Source: Aphrophora alni
Taxonomy: Eukaryota > Arthropoda > Insecta > Hemiptera > Aphrophoridae
DNA: 64,000 nucleotides
NCBI GenBank assembly: GCA_963513935.1
Contig: OY740768.1
Location: 36,822,368 to 36,886,367 of the forward strand
Reading direction: 5' to 3'
The stretch's first letter is position 1; each line of letters begins with the position of its first letter. The position numbers were made by a program, and so were the translations under genes. Positions 23,743-35,719 of the stretch are shown here, piece after piece. Below the pieces are notes generated by a model. It had not been told where the DNA came from and did not search any database. It saw only the letters and a list, made by a program, of their open reading frames with translations.

Positions 23743-24301
23743 GTAAAAACCGCTATGTAGTTATTTGGTAATAACGCTATGGAGTTATTTACCAATAGCT
23801 ATAGTGTGGTAAAACGCTATGGAGTTCTTTATCAGTAGCTATAGTGTGGTAAAACGCTATGGAGTTATTTACCAATAACTATAGTGTGGTAAAACACTAT
23901 GGAGTTATTTACCAATAGATATAGTGTGGTAAAACGCTATGGAGTTGTTTACCAATACTGTAGTGTGGTAAAACGCTATGGAGTTATTTACCAATAGCTA
24001 TAGTGTGGTAAAACGCTATGGAGTTATTTACCAATAGCTATAGTGTGGTAAAACACTATGGAGTTATTTACCAATAGTTATAGTGTGGTAAAACGCTATG
24101 GAGTTATTTACCAATAGCTATAGTGTGGTAAAACGCTATGGAGTTATTTACCAATAACTATAGTGTGGTAAAACACTATGGAGTTATTTACCAATAGCTA
24201 TAGTGTGGTAAAACGCTATGGAGTTATTTACCAATAACTATAGTGTGGTAAAACACTATGGAGTTATTTACCAATAGCTATAGTGTGGTAAAACGCTATG
24301 T
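23743..24301. repeat. 40-bp minisatellite (about 14 copies)
   Basis: The unit is GAGTTATTTACCAATAGCTA followed by TAGTGTGGTAAAACGCTATG, exactly 40 bp. Two alternating forms (AAAACGCTATGG/AAAACACTATGG coupled with AATAGCTATAG/AATAACTATAG) give an 80-bp second-order period in the distal part (about 24122-24300). GGTAAA and TTTACC within each unit can pair as a small stem. The first units (23751-23850) are the most diverged. Confidence 0.95.
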
Positions 24302-24309
24302 AAATAAGC

Positions 24310-26590
24310 TCTACCAATGTTTTTCAAAGTTAAGTGAAATGTTAGATTAGCAACCCAAAACTGTGCGGAAAAACGCAAATAAAAGACAATTACTATTCAG
24401 GAATCATTGGTAAAAACTTAACTGAACCTTGTTCATCATCATTTAAATTTATACTTTAATTCAAATTTAAACATTGGGCGAGTTTATTGGGCAGATGTGA
24501 AACAAACCTAAAATTTATTCCAATATAACTATTAATATATATTTAATTCTTACAAAATAAAATAAAAATGAATGTATCTGTATAACTTTTATTCTTGGAG
24601 AAAGTTAAATTGTTCACTTTATTTGTAGAGACAATTTTAGGGATATACCAACGATTGTTATTTTGGTTTGTGTTTGGTTCTGTAGTTTTACCGTTTATTG
24701 GACAAATAATGTAGACTTAAAAATACATCTCAGATTAAAAAAAAAAAAAGTTCAGTTGTGTTCGTTACACAAGTGGTTTTATTTTAAAATTTAAAAATCT
24801 CAACTTGTTAATAACTGATTTTAAAGTTTAGCCATTTTGTATTTCATATTCATTGGATATCTTCACATGTCCACCATAAAGAAGCTATTTGTAAGTTTTG
24901 AATTAATTCTCTCGAAGTACAGTTTTTTAAAGGTTTTTCTATTTTATTGATACAATTTGGCATTGTTGTGAATGTTATTTTTTGGATTCTGAGAAACCAA
25001 ATATGTAAAGATTTTCTTGATTACATCGTAGTGCTTTCCTCTAATGTAATACATTCCTTGTGTACACACTAAAATCAAATGAAACTAACAGTATTTTGTA
25101 AAACTCTAAAATTTACAATGGTTTCGCCAATCCGTCATTTACAAGGCAGCTTGGTCAACAAGACTCAATAAATAGTAGATTTTAAAATATGTTTATATTT
25201 CATTTAACATGGAGTTCTACCAAATAAATTCGGTCGTTATAAATCGTCTAAAATCAAATTTAACCAATCAAAAATAGGAAATGTTAACCTATTTACTACG
25301 TTGGAATTGTTTAAAGGAAGACAAATAAAACTGATGAAAACAGCACCGTATAGTAGTTAATGCTCAACGTTATGTTAAGTGTCACCATTTCCGCTTGTAT
25401 AAAGTGTTCAATTAGTTAATACAACTAACGAGTTACTCTGCACTTCCGTTCGCAATTCAAGTGTCTTGGCCTACAAAGGGGTTCCCAAACGAGATTATTG
25501 CCATTATTTAGAAAGTAGAATGCACGGTATGTTTAATCGCTCTATTAACTGTCTAATTATATTTGGCTAAATTATTTCAGGGATGGTGGAATTGTGCCAA
25601 GGACAATATGAACTACATTATATTATATGTTATTAAAATTCGTCATCTCTACCGTACGGTAGTTTATGATATACTTTTTGACAGGTTGAACTTGCGATGA
25701 AATTAATTTGTAAATCAGATATTTATCGTCGGATACTGTTATTATCACTTGTTTGTTTTGCTTAGGAAGTGTTGATTCAATAAACTTTTATTTACTACAT
25801 CAACCTTAACATTCAACGATTATTTTAATTTTTTATTTTGAATCGAAATTTTGGATATGTATGATCCATGACATTTTTATTTTAGTCTTTATAGAATCCA
25901 AATCGTTACCTACGGTTGTTCTTCGGTGTACAATCTATTGTTCCGTTTGTCGAGAATGTATTCTATGACCTTGTAGCAACTCCTTGCTGAGAATTAACCG
26001 GCGAATAAAAATTCCTGTTTGCAATCATTTTATTTTTCATCTCAGAAAATTGGAGTTAGATCTACTGAATGAAAATTTTGGTATAATTTAATGTTGGCAA
26101 AACTTAAATATTTTTAAATAGTCATTATTTTGAGTTTAATCAGTTGATTTCCCTGAATTTTAATGGGGTTTATGATTATATGGGTACATAAGAGTCCCAC
26201 GTAACTAAATTTTCAGTGTTAAATTTTGTGGGCCATTTGGAATATCACTTTTAAATTAAATTTTCATTCATATTGATAACCGCCTCCCTAAAGACAAACG
26301 TAGTTTCGATAGCCCTTATCTTTAACAAGAATTATATCGCTCTAAATAATGAATGATAATATCATTGGTTACTGTTCGATCTAAGGACCTGGTAGACATC
26401 GTTAATCTTACTAAGCATATCCGCAGTACAATCGATTATTACCTGGCGTTACAAGTTGCACTATTTGCATGGAAAAATGTCAGTTTAGTATGTTTCCGCT
26501 TTTCAAAGTTAAACAACATAAAGCCTACAATGTCGAGGGGAAAAGTTCAATTTTTTTCGTTCCACACCTATATTAAGCCCAAATCTATAA
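24310..26590. other. A+T-rich non-coding region
   Basis: Nothing supported as coding. A 98-codon frame at 26353-26649 runs into the next minisatellite and has no recognisable domain. Confidence 0.5.
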
Positions 26591-26591
26591 A

Positions 26592-27168
26592 AAAATATCT
26601 ATGTATATTAAGGAAAGAAACAATTTTAAGCGGTGAAAGAAATAATTAAATTTTTCCTATTGTATTAATATATAGTATATGTATATCAGGGAAAGAAACA
26701 ATTTTAAGTGGTGAAAGAAATAATCAAATTTTTCCTATTGTATTAATATATCGTCTATGTATATCAGGGGGAAAAAAAACAATTTTAAGTGGTGACAGAA
26801 ATAATTAAATTTTTCCTATTGTATTAATATATAGTCTATGTATATCAGGGAAAGAAACAATTTAAAGTGGTGAAAGAGATAATTAATTGTTTCCTATTGT
26901 ATTAATATATATCAGGGAAAGAAACAATTTTAAGTGGTGAAAGAAATAATTAAATTTTTCCTATTGTATTAATATATAGTCTATGTATATCAGGGAAAGA
27001 AACAATTTAAAGTAGTGAAAGAGATAATTAAATTTTTCCTATTGTATTAATATATAGTCTATGTATATCAGGGAAAGAAACAATTTAAAGTGGTGAAAGA
27101 AATAATTAAATTTTTCCTATTGTATTAATATATTTAGTCTATGTAGGCCTATATCAGGGAAAGAATTT
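26592..27168. repeat. ~78-bp minisatellite (about 7.5 copies)
   Basis: The unit contains CAGGGAAAGAAACAATTTTA, AGTGGTGAAAGAAATAATTA, AATTTTTCCTATTGTATTAA and TATATAGTCTATGTATAT. GGTGAAAG starts fall 78, 81, 78, 67, 77 and 77 bp apart; the 67-bp unit has lost TAGTCTATGTA. The last copy is interrupted by AGGCC near 27145. Confidence 0.92.
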
Positions 27169-27169
27169 T

Positions 27170-30030
27170 CCAAATCTGTTGTTTAAATTCCAAGATTATT
27201 TCTTACGAAAATACAAATTTTTATTTATATTAACGTGTGATAATTATGAAAGATAATCAATAAGATACGTTTGCCGTACTTTATACCATGTCTATATGAT
27301 ATGTTTGTTGATGTGGCATGAATAAAGATTCTCGATTCAATTTCTACTCGTTATAACAATTGATGATACTGTAGAATGAATCGACTGCTGACTTGCAAGT
27401 TACAGGTTGCATGAGAACACCTCCAGGTTTGATCTGACAGGTAGGACAATATTAGTTGTCTTAAATGATAAATCACTGTACAAAGTAGGATGGATCACGT
27501 TTTAATACAAGAAGTGTGCATCTTTTACCATATGAACAAGTACTTTTTACTTTTTCACATATACGTAATAATAAAAGAAAAATATGGATTGGCCAAAATA
27601 TTCGCGGATACATATGATTTGTGGATTTTTGAGCTAAAAAATGTAGTTTTGGGAATGGCGCCTATGCTCTCAGCCCAAACGAGTGAACCAATTTAAATTA
27701 GATTTGGTATTTAGATATATTTTGGGGATATTTTTAGACGTTTTAAAAACTTTTACAAAAGTTTATTTTTGGGGTTTCTGAAGATTTTGATCAAATTTTG
27801 CTAAAACGTAGCCTTAATTAAGGACTTGAACAATACTTTTAGTCACCATCTTCCTAAAAATGCTGATTCGGGAGTTCTTTGTAAAACAATAAAAAAAAAA
27901 AAAAAAATCATTCTTTGTGCTGTTGTGAAAGACCATTTTTTATAAATCGGCTTTACTCATTTCTAGTAAATATTGGTGAAATGTGCCAAATTGCAATCAA
28001 AATAAAATTATGATACTCTAATTATTAGTAAAACATGTAAATGAAGTTTGATATTTGTCATTAAAAATTAATTTTTCTGCACGACCTATTATTGTAAGAG
28101 AAGCAATCTTAGACTCTATTTAAATATCTTTCAAAATATAAACGTTGATAATTTGGAGTCCTAATGCGCCAACTTATGTTTTGTAGGAAATAAATGTAGA
28201 AAAACTTGGTAATAAAGACATTTTCTTTCAACCTCCTTTGCCTCACTTGAATAGAGACATTTTCTAGAATGGTGTGTACTAAAGCGTTAGTTTTCTGTAT
28301 TTATACCGTCAATAACAAACATTACAATCAAGTGGAGTATCACATTATCCTGTATTTAGCAAATGTAGAATAGAAAATTCCAGTTGTTGTGCTCTCCTTT
28401 ATAAAAACTAACCCCCCCCCCCCCGTCATCCGAAGTTACGAAATGTTCTGGATCCTGCTCATTGTATGCACAGATAGAAAGAAGTCCCAAGCTATAAAGG
28501 TTTATTTACCAATCTCACTTCCGGTGTCGAGGAAGTGAGGTCACCACCAACTTCCTCGCTTATAACTGTCATATTCCAGACCTACAAGACCAAAGAAATA
28601 AATCTTGTGTCATCTGTTAGACAGAGCTTAATTATTTACTCTACGTTAATTATTGGTTGACAGCGGTTTTAAGCAAGCAACTCTATCTTGCTAAAATCCT
28701 ATTAAAGACATTTTAATTATTGTGATCACCGTTGTGGAAAAGCCGATATTGGACATTATGAAATTTCGTATATTTTAATAAATAATCTAGAGGTCTAAAT
28801 TTTTAATGAATTTACTCGGTACGAATGGTTGAACAATTTCTTCAATCAGGAAACTTTTCTTAGTAAGTTTTATAAAATAGCAGCACATTTAAAAATTCTG
28901 ATTTAGGATAATTTTTCTTTTTAGTACACAATAATGTTTTGTGTGCGCTTTGAACACTCCCAAAACCGGTTTCTTCCATAAAACAAAATTATTACTCTAA
29001 ATAATTATTATATTTAAAAATTAGCAATAATAGCTCTTTTAATTGGAATTTTAAGTAATCGATTAAATATGCTAGGTTTTTATATTTTCCTTGAATTTTA
29101 TCGAAATAATGATGTCATTTACTTACAACGATCGATGTTTGAAACGGTTGGTCAGTACTGTAGTTCCTATTTATATAGGACCATGATTAATTATTGTTTT
29201 GTTAATGCACCGCTATACTCAACCGCGCTACCTTTGTTTTCCTGAAAAAACTATTATTACACTTTGGATAATTTTGGTTTAGATTTCATGCTAACACCTA
29301 CACTTTCCGGTAAAAAAGAGGCGCTATAATATGAACCCTAAAATCTTGGTGACTAAACAGGAAAGTTCAGAATCATTTGTCACAACAGCTAAACCGGTGA
29401 CGTGAATTGATGGTAATTTCCTTATTATTTACATCTGGGAAAGTATAAAACTACAACGTTTAAATTGTTCGTCATTGTAAATTTTTCCGTTTTAAGCTAA
29501 AAAAAAAAGAATCGAGTTATATACTCTAAAATTGAAAGAGCTACAAAAATCGTATATATCTATATGCAATAAATGTATTGATTTATAGGAATTTCTAGCC
29601 TTCTGATTTGCAACTGATTTATAAAATTTGTAGAAATTCTGTGAAAAATTGCAAACACTAGCCAGTAATCGGTAAAAATGGTAATCTGGTTAAAAATCCA
29701 ATTTTAAATTTTTCTTTACTAACGAACTTGTCCAAGCTATTAAAAAAAAAGTTTTAAATAAGCCTGAAAAATGTGACCTTTAACGTCTTTTGTATATGAA
29801 TGTTTAAAATTTTAAATGACCACTCAGGCGTCTTGATCGGTGAACATTTCATAGTTTGGAGTCTAGTGTTTGTCATGTAGGCATTGCAATTCTCTATAAT
29901 TTGGAATTGAGCTAAAAACGATAACCCGGCGTATATTTTTATTCGTTTTGAAACCTGATAACACATTTACAGGGAGAAAATTAACAGTAACCTAACCATT
30001 TGCCAAATAAAAGAAAACAAAATTTTCCAC
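27170..30030. other. A+T-rich non-coding region
   Basis: No gene supported. Contains A(17) near 27891, C(13) at 28412-28424 and the hairpin at 28514-28539. Frames here are short and have no recognisable domains. Confidence 0.5.
28514..28539. other. Perfect 9-bp hairpin
   Basis: CTCACTTCC and GGAAGTGAG are exact reverse complements around an 8-base loop (GGTGTCGA). A third copy of the arm core, ACTTCCTCG, follows at about 28550. The G+C content is high for the region. Function unknown. Confidence 0.5.
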
Positions 30031-30031
30031 A

Positions 30032-30254
30032 ATAAACACTTTATTTGTTGAAATCGACGTTTCAACAACCAAGTCATTATCCTCAGTTGTATGTATACAA
30101 ACCATCCTGGGACTGAACTATAACTGGGAAGGCAATTCCTTTGCCGTTTGTAGTTCAGTGTCCATTATAGGAAGGTTTGTGTACATTTATTTAACAACTT
30201 AGGATGATGACTTAGTCATTGGAACGTCGGGAAGAGGTAAACATTTGTTTAAAT
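30032..30254. mobile_element. Fold-back element 1 (imperfect palindrome)
   Basis: Almost the whole 220 bp folds on itself. CGACGTTTCAACAACCAAGT, CATTATCCTCAGTTGT and ACAAACC on the left face GGTTTGTGTACA, ACAACTTAGGATGATGACTT and GGAACGTCG on the right. The centre pairs again (ACTGAACTA/TAGTTCAGT, GGCAA/TTGCC). Arms are diverged, so this looks older than the fold-backs at 48.2 and 62.6 kb. No coding sequence and no clear target duplication. Confidence 0.6.
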
Positions 30255-30350
30255 AGTACAAAAAGATAATAGAAAATAAAAGGTTCAAGCCTGTACTAAA
30301 ACCGCACGACTTGTAAGCATACAGGGATAGTTATTTTTATTAGAATAAAG

Positions 30351-30673
30351 TCTTTTAACCAGTTTAGCACCAACATATTAATTTCTTCCTCAAATAAACA
30401 TACATATTCGTATTCAGAATAAATTCTAGTTTTATTTGATACCCCACACATAATATTTCCAAAAAATAAAATTTTTAAACTTAATAGGTTTTACCGCTGA
30501 ACTGCCCCAAGGTCATTTTTTGTTCCCGCTATAATTTTGCTATATGTGGGACAATACAAAAGCATATAAAGGCAAAGTTTGAAATATATTCGATGTATCT
30601 GTGTAGACTGGTTGGGACTTGTAGACGGACAGACACGCGCGAGAAATTATATAGGTCCTTGGTTTGACCTACA
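30351..30673 (+). repeat. Dispersed repeat R3, copy 1 (inverted relative to 33305-33602)
   Basis: GCACCAACATAT, AAATAAACATACATATTCG, CTAGTTTTATTTGATACCCC, CCAAGGTCATTTTTTGTTCC and GACTGGTTGGGACTTGTAGA plus CGGACAGACACG all recur in order, reverse-complemented, about 3 kb away. About 310 bp long and non-coding. No terminal repeats were seen. It could be a transposon end or a SINE. Confidence 0.65.
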
Positions 30674-31214
30674 AAACCTAAAAAATACAATTATTATTGT
30701 TTGAAAACATAAAATGTATCATTAGGGGTGCTCTTTATGAACACGCCTCTTGGACATATATCGCTATGATGTGGCCCAACCACAAATCGTGTCTGCTCCT
30801 TAGCAGGTTTAAAAAAGTAAAGTATTTACTCCAATCGTTTTAAGTAACTGTTTCTAACAATATAATTTTATGATAATTTTATTCAATAAAAATTAATACC
30901 GCAGTTGCTTAAAAATACAATATTGTGACACAACTTTATTCAATTGGCGTATTTACAAATGTTTGGTAGAATATTTTCAGTACTTTAATTCATTATTTTT
31001 TTAACGAAAATATTTTTTGTAGTTCTATAAATATCGTCCAGAAAGGTTCTCAAATTTACTTGTTTTAAATTATTCCAACAATTTTGTTGTTGTAAATAAC
31101 ATTTGTATTTTATGCATTTCCACAACAAATAACTCCCTAAACCATAATTTATTTTACTATTAAATTCATTTCCTATCGGATAACAAAAAATAAAATTTGT
31201 TCCGTAACGTAATT

Positions 31215-31545
31215 TAAAGAATGCCAAAGCACGGAAGTAAGATGACCTCCTGGAGAGGAGGCGTCAAGTCTGCCATAAATAGGATTTGTTGTGATACTCT
31301 ATTGTCAGTTGGTGTAGGCGCGCCTAATCCACACTGCGTATATTTATATACCTATATACTTGCGCTGTTGCCACATTTATTGAGACAATGTGCCTTGTAT
31401 GTATTGAAGGATATCTTATTTACCTGTATTCTTCTAAAGGTTTTGGTCATAGTATGTTTATCTTATTTCCTTTCCTAATGAAATCAGCCAGTTATTGAGC
31501 AATGCAATATGAAATAAACATTTTGAATTGATTGATAAATTTGAA
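31215..31545 (+). mobile_element. Possible 3' end of a non-LTR retrotransposon
   Basis: An 85-codon frame (31221-31478) ends shortly before AAATAAACATTTTGAATTGATTGATAAA-type sequence at about 31511-31540. That type of 3' end is typical of truncated jockey/CR1-like elements in arthropods. The segment is less A+T-rich than its flanks and contains GGCGCGCC at about 31318. No reverse transcriptase motif is present in the short frame, so this is a suggestion only. Confidence 0.3.
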
Positions 31546-32639
31546 GAGAAATATGTTTTACTGAAATTTAAAACAACTTAGATAAATTGTATGATATTAT
31601 TTAGGTAATGTTTTAGCCTAATGCTATAATTCTGCTTCATTCTGTTTGGCATTAGAATTGGTACATTTTTTATTTCTTAAAAAATCGTTCCCACACAGTG
31701 TTCCTATTTTTCTACGACTTTTCTTGTACTGTCAATTTGACTTTGGATTGTTCTGTCAGCTTTCTTATGATGTCTTTTCTAAAACTTAGTTTTTCGCTAT
31801 TTGATATGTTTCTTTTTTATTTGCTGTTTTATTAGTTAAAGGGAAACTAAGCAAACTATTAATCATCATTAATTACATTATCCGACCCCCATGTACATTG
31901 CAAATAAGACTGATGAAATATTTATTAGAGTAATAACTGCCCTCAATTTAATTTCAAACTACTCTTTTACTATACATTAAAAATTCAAATACAATTTAAA
32001 CAAAAGTTAAAAGTTGTTCAACTTAAAAACAAAATACCATTACAAAAATAATATAAATAACAAAACTTTGTTTTAAACATACGAGTTCAAAAAAATAAAA
32101 GAGACAAATCTCGAACAATAATAAATTATTATAGATTCATACACTGAGAATCGACTTATGTAAACCTTAAAAGGTTAGCCTGTAATGAGGTTAGATTTAA
32201 TTACAAAAATGGAAAAATTGTCTGACATTGTTTTACTTGAATTTTAAAATTTGATAAAATTATGTTGTTAATAAAACGGTAGCTGGTATTTGGTCTGCTA
32301 TATTTACATTTTCGGTGAAATATAAAATATCACAAACGTTTTAACTTCTGTACCTACTATTCTCCCAGAATTGAAAAAGGACGATTTTTTTTTATATAAA
32401 ACTCATTATATTCATTTGTATTATTACCGTGAACAAATAATGGACATAATAAATTTATCGACTTTTGTTATTACTATTGTAAAATATAGAGCAAGTAATT
32501 CCTGAATTTCAATCTGCCCTGTTTATTGAAGTTTCTCTTCATGAATATTATAGGTCTATAACAATATAAAGGATAAGATTAGGACTAGATGAATAACTCG
32601 GTCAGTAAAGTTCCCTGACATTTAACAACCGAGTGCCAA

Positions 32640-32845
32640 ACGTCCCACACGATCCGGTTCTTCTCACTTCTTGACTTGGGTGCGTAAAAGCGTTGTGGCG
32701 TGAACGTGTCAACTATGGAGTTTCAAACGTGACGTCATAATCCGCATTGTAACTTGTGCGCAGAAGCGAACCACAAATGCCAGGCCTACGTGTTTAGAAT
32801 ATTTGGCAAACTTCGGTGGATTTCAGTTCATTGGTTGTAAAGTTT
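32640..32845. promoter_or_regulatory. G+C-richer patch with a full CRE; possible promoter or enhancer
   Basis: A local rise in G+C holds a perfect cyclic-AMP response element TGACGTCA (32730-32737), several ACGTGT/AACGTG motifs and, about 90 bp on, TTTCAGTTCATTGG, which includes an insect-type initiator (TCAGTT) and an inverted CCAAT box. No coding exon follows within reach, so the call rests on motifs only. Confidence 0.25.
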
Positions 32846-33304
32846 TTTTGTGATTAAACTTTTCCTTTTATATTAAGCATATAAACTATGAAAACAGGAA
32901 GTTTTTAAAGTACTTTTTGTTATTTGAAGACATACAAATACAAACCATGTTGTTGAATAATAAATAACTGTGGAATTTTCCTGCACGCCATTTCACAAAA
33001 TTTAATGAACTTTGTCGCCATCTTTTTAAAATTTTTACTACGTATTTGTATTTGTAAAGAAAAAATGAAAGAAAAAAAGTCTCATTATTTTACGAAAAAT
33101 ATTTTTATATTTATAACCTAGCTGTGCTATAAACTTGTCCAAACAGTAAATCGCATTTTTTCCCTCTTATTCCCGAACTCTAATTTTTGTTTTGTTTACT
33201 TGTAATTTGACTTTGGGTCTTTAATTTTTACATTTCATCTAAATTTTGAAAAAAAAGAGTTCTTAAAACAATTCTTTAGATATGTTTTTTGTACTTTTTT
33301 AGGG

Positions 33305-33602
33305 TACGTAAGTAAAACCAAATTTAACGCACGTGTCTGTCTGTAAGTCGCAACCAGTATACACAGACAATACGATAAGTCTTATATATTGTATTTATAT
33401 TGTCTCCATGTAAGGAAAATATAGCGGTAATAAAAAAAATGACCTTGGAATAGTTAAGGGCAAAAACTACTGAGTTGATTTTTATTTATTTATTTTTAAT
33501 TTTGTGTGGGGTATGAAATAAAACTAGACGTTATTTTGATTGCGAATATGTATGTTTATTTTACGAAAAATTGATATGTTGGCGCTAGACCAAATTAAAA
33601 GT
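33305..33602 (-). repeat. Dispersed repeat R3, copy 2
   Basis: Reverse-complement partner of 30351-30673; shared landmarks include CGAATATGTATGTTTAT, GGTATGAAATAAAACTAGA, AAAATGACCTTGG and GTGTCTGTCTGTAAGTCGCA. A short C-rich run (CTGCCCCCCCCTCCC) lies just beyond its edge at about 33605. Confidence 0.65.
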
Positions 33603-34644
33603 GTCCTGCCCCCCCCTCCCGCATAACTTGTTATGAACTGTTAACTTGTTACACAACTTGTTTACTGATAATTTACGAAACAAAGATTTTTGCGGAGATC
33701 CATACCTTTGGGTTCATAGAGGCTAGATTTGATGATTAAGTGACATTAATCAGCTTTTGGCTGTATAACATTACACGAACAACCGATCGATATAAAGCGT
33801 TAGTAAAATAAAAAAATATTTTTCATCAAACGTTCAATATTTAAAAATAAGTATTTGTATTTGTCCCTACTATCTCACGTGTGAATGAAAGCTTTTTATT
33901 TCAGAAATTTAAGTTAACTGTTTAACAATAAATTTTTGAATTGAATAAATTCCTATGATCTACATAAATGTTCAAAATCAGTTTACCTGTTAAGTTGTAA
34001 AACACGGCACGAAATACAGAACTACAGCATTCACAAAATAGCTTTGAAAACTGAACATCAGTTTGTTTTGCTCTATTACAAAATAGACTATACAACGCAT
34101 ACTGTATGTAAGAAAAAAGAAGGCGTTTGTAAGTTGGTTATATATTATAATTAGATTGCATTAATTATTAGTCTTTGAATCATACCATGACCTTGATAGT
34201 GTATGTTGGTACAGTGGAACTTCCCATACTTGTACTTTAAGTTGAATCATCATTGGTTTAATAAGTATATATCACAGTGTACAAGGTGAACCAAAAGTCA
34301 TTATAGGACGTAGCAGATCAGAGAGTTTGAAAAGTAAATAAAAAATTGATTAAATTATGCTTTAAATTCTTAATTTAGAAAATACCAAAAGGAACTCCGA
34401 TTGCCTTCAGGTTTTTATGTTCAAAATGACTTACAAATATTCTCGGTTTGGGTTAAAGTTTTATATTTCACTAAAATTTTATCTACAGCTCTTTATCTGA
34501 TTTTGAGATATTGTAACTTTTAATCTATAAACTCCAGTAATGAACATTCTAATTCCTAAACGTATATTTTGGCGAAGTTGGGACAACTAATACATTTTTT
34601 TATCCAAAGGACTCACTTATAGTGAGTAGAGATTTGGCAATTCC

Positions 34645-34775
34645 GAGAAGCTCTGGCTGGATCTACAGCTTTCTTCATTATCTTTTACATTTTTCCTATC
34701 ATTTCTCGCTTTACCAACTCTTGTTCTTTTCCGACCCTGACCCTGACGTGAGGTTTTTGTCGTTAAACAAATGTT
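34645..34775 (+). repeat. Dispersed SINE-like repeat family, copy G
   Basis: GCTCTGGCTGGATCTACAGC, a pyrimidine-rich stretch, CTTTACCAACTCTTGTTCTT and TTCCGACCCTGACCCTGACG match the 5' half of the family, followed by a truncated GTTTTTGTCGTTAAACAA tail. Confidence 0.5.
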
Positions 34776-35719
34776 ATCAAACCAAATATTTTTTACATCA
34801 AACTCTTTTCTTTATTAATAATGCCATCAAAAATAGCCTATATCACATCATCATAAAAATAATGATTTTCCATTGCACAGTCTGTATTCATTGTTAACAT
34901 TTTGTAGCACAACTGAATACAGAATCGGCGAGGTAAATTCTCATGGTTCACAATCTACTGGTTGTAACCTCGAATGTAATCATCCAGTTCTAATCGATTC
35001 TGTTCACTTCGGAAATGGTCATGGTTCCTTGGACCATGTGCAACAGACATGCTGCAGCCAAGTACAGAAGTACTTTTGTTTTTATACTTGTTTCCGTTAC
35101 AATCGTGATTTTAAAATCATGCAATGTTACTCAGGTGTTGATGTGTGGTTTGTGCGATAGTAAAGGTCATGGATTGATTTTATTCAAATTTTCTGTCTGT
35201 TTAATTTCGAGAATATTTGGACGAGTTCGATAGCTACATCCAATAATACCAAAACGTGTTTCTACGATTTTAACTTGAAAATATAATTGTTAACAAATTA
35301 CCTCAGTATTACAAAGCTTTGTCATACAATTTTATAATAGTAGATTCTCTAAATGTATCGCCCATAACTTGGTCCCTTGGATATTGCACAATACGAATAT
35401 CATATTTTCTTAGGTCAGAGTTCGAAATAACATTTTTAACAAAAACTTTTTTATTTGTCATCGTAAAGAGATGGGGTTGATACCATTACTGGTAGTTGAC
35501 ATTTTCAATGATATTTTTTGAAGTTCAGTGGGTTCTATTTGAGCACCACTGTACCAAATTTTATATTCCTGTCTTAATTTTTGTGGCTGTCATGTTTACG
35601 TTCAGACGACAAAGCGTCGATTTTTTGGTTTCCTGAAATGTGAAGATCTTTCAAAAAAAAACCGGAAGTCAATATTTATAGCTTTTACCAAACTTACCCT
35701 GTATTGCGAATATTGTGTA

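Noticed and set aside
34622..35233. Possible exon(s) near 34.9-35.2 kb
   Set aside because: Overlapping short frames in two phases, weak splice context and no recognisable domain.
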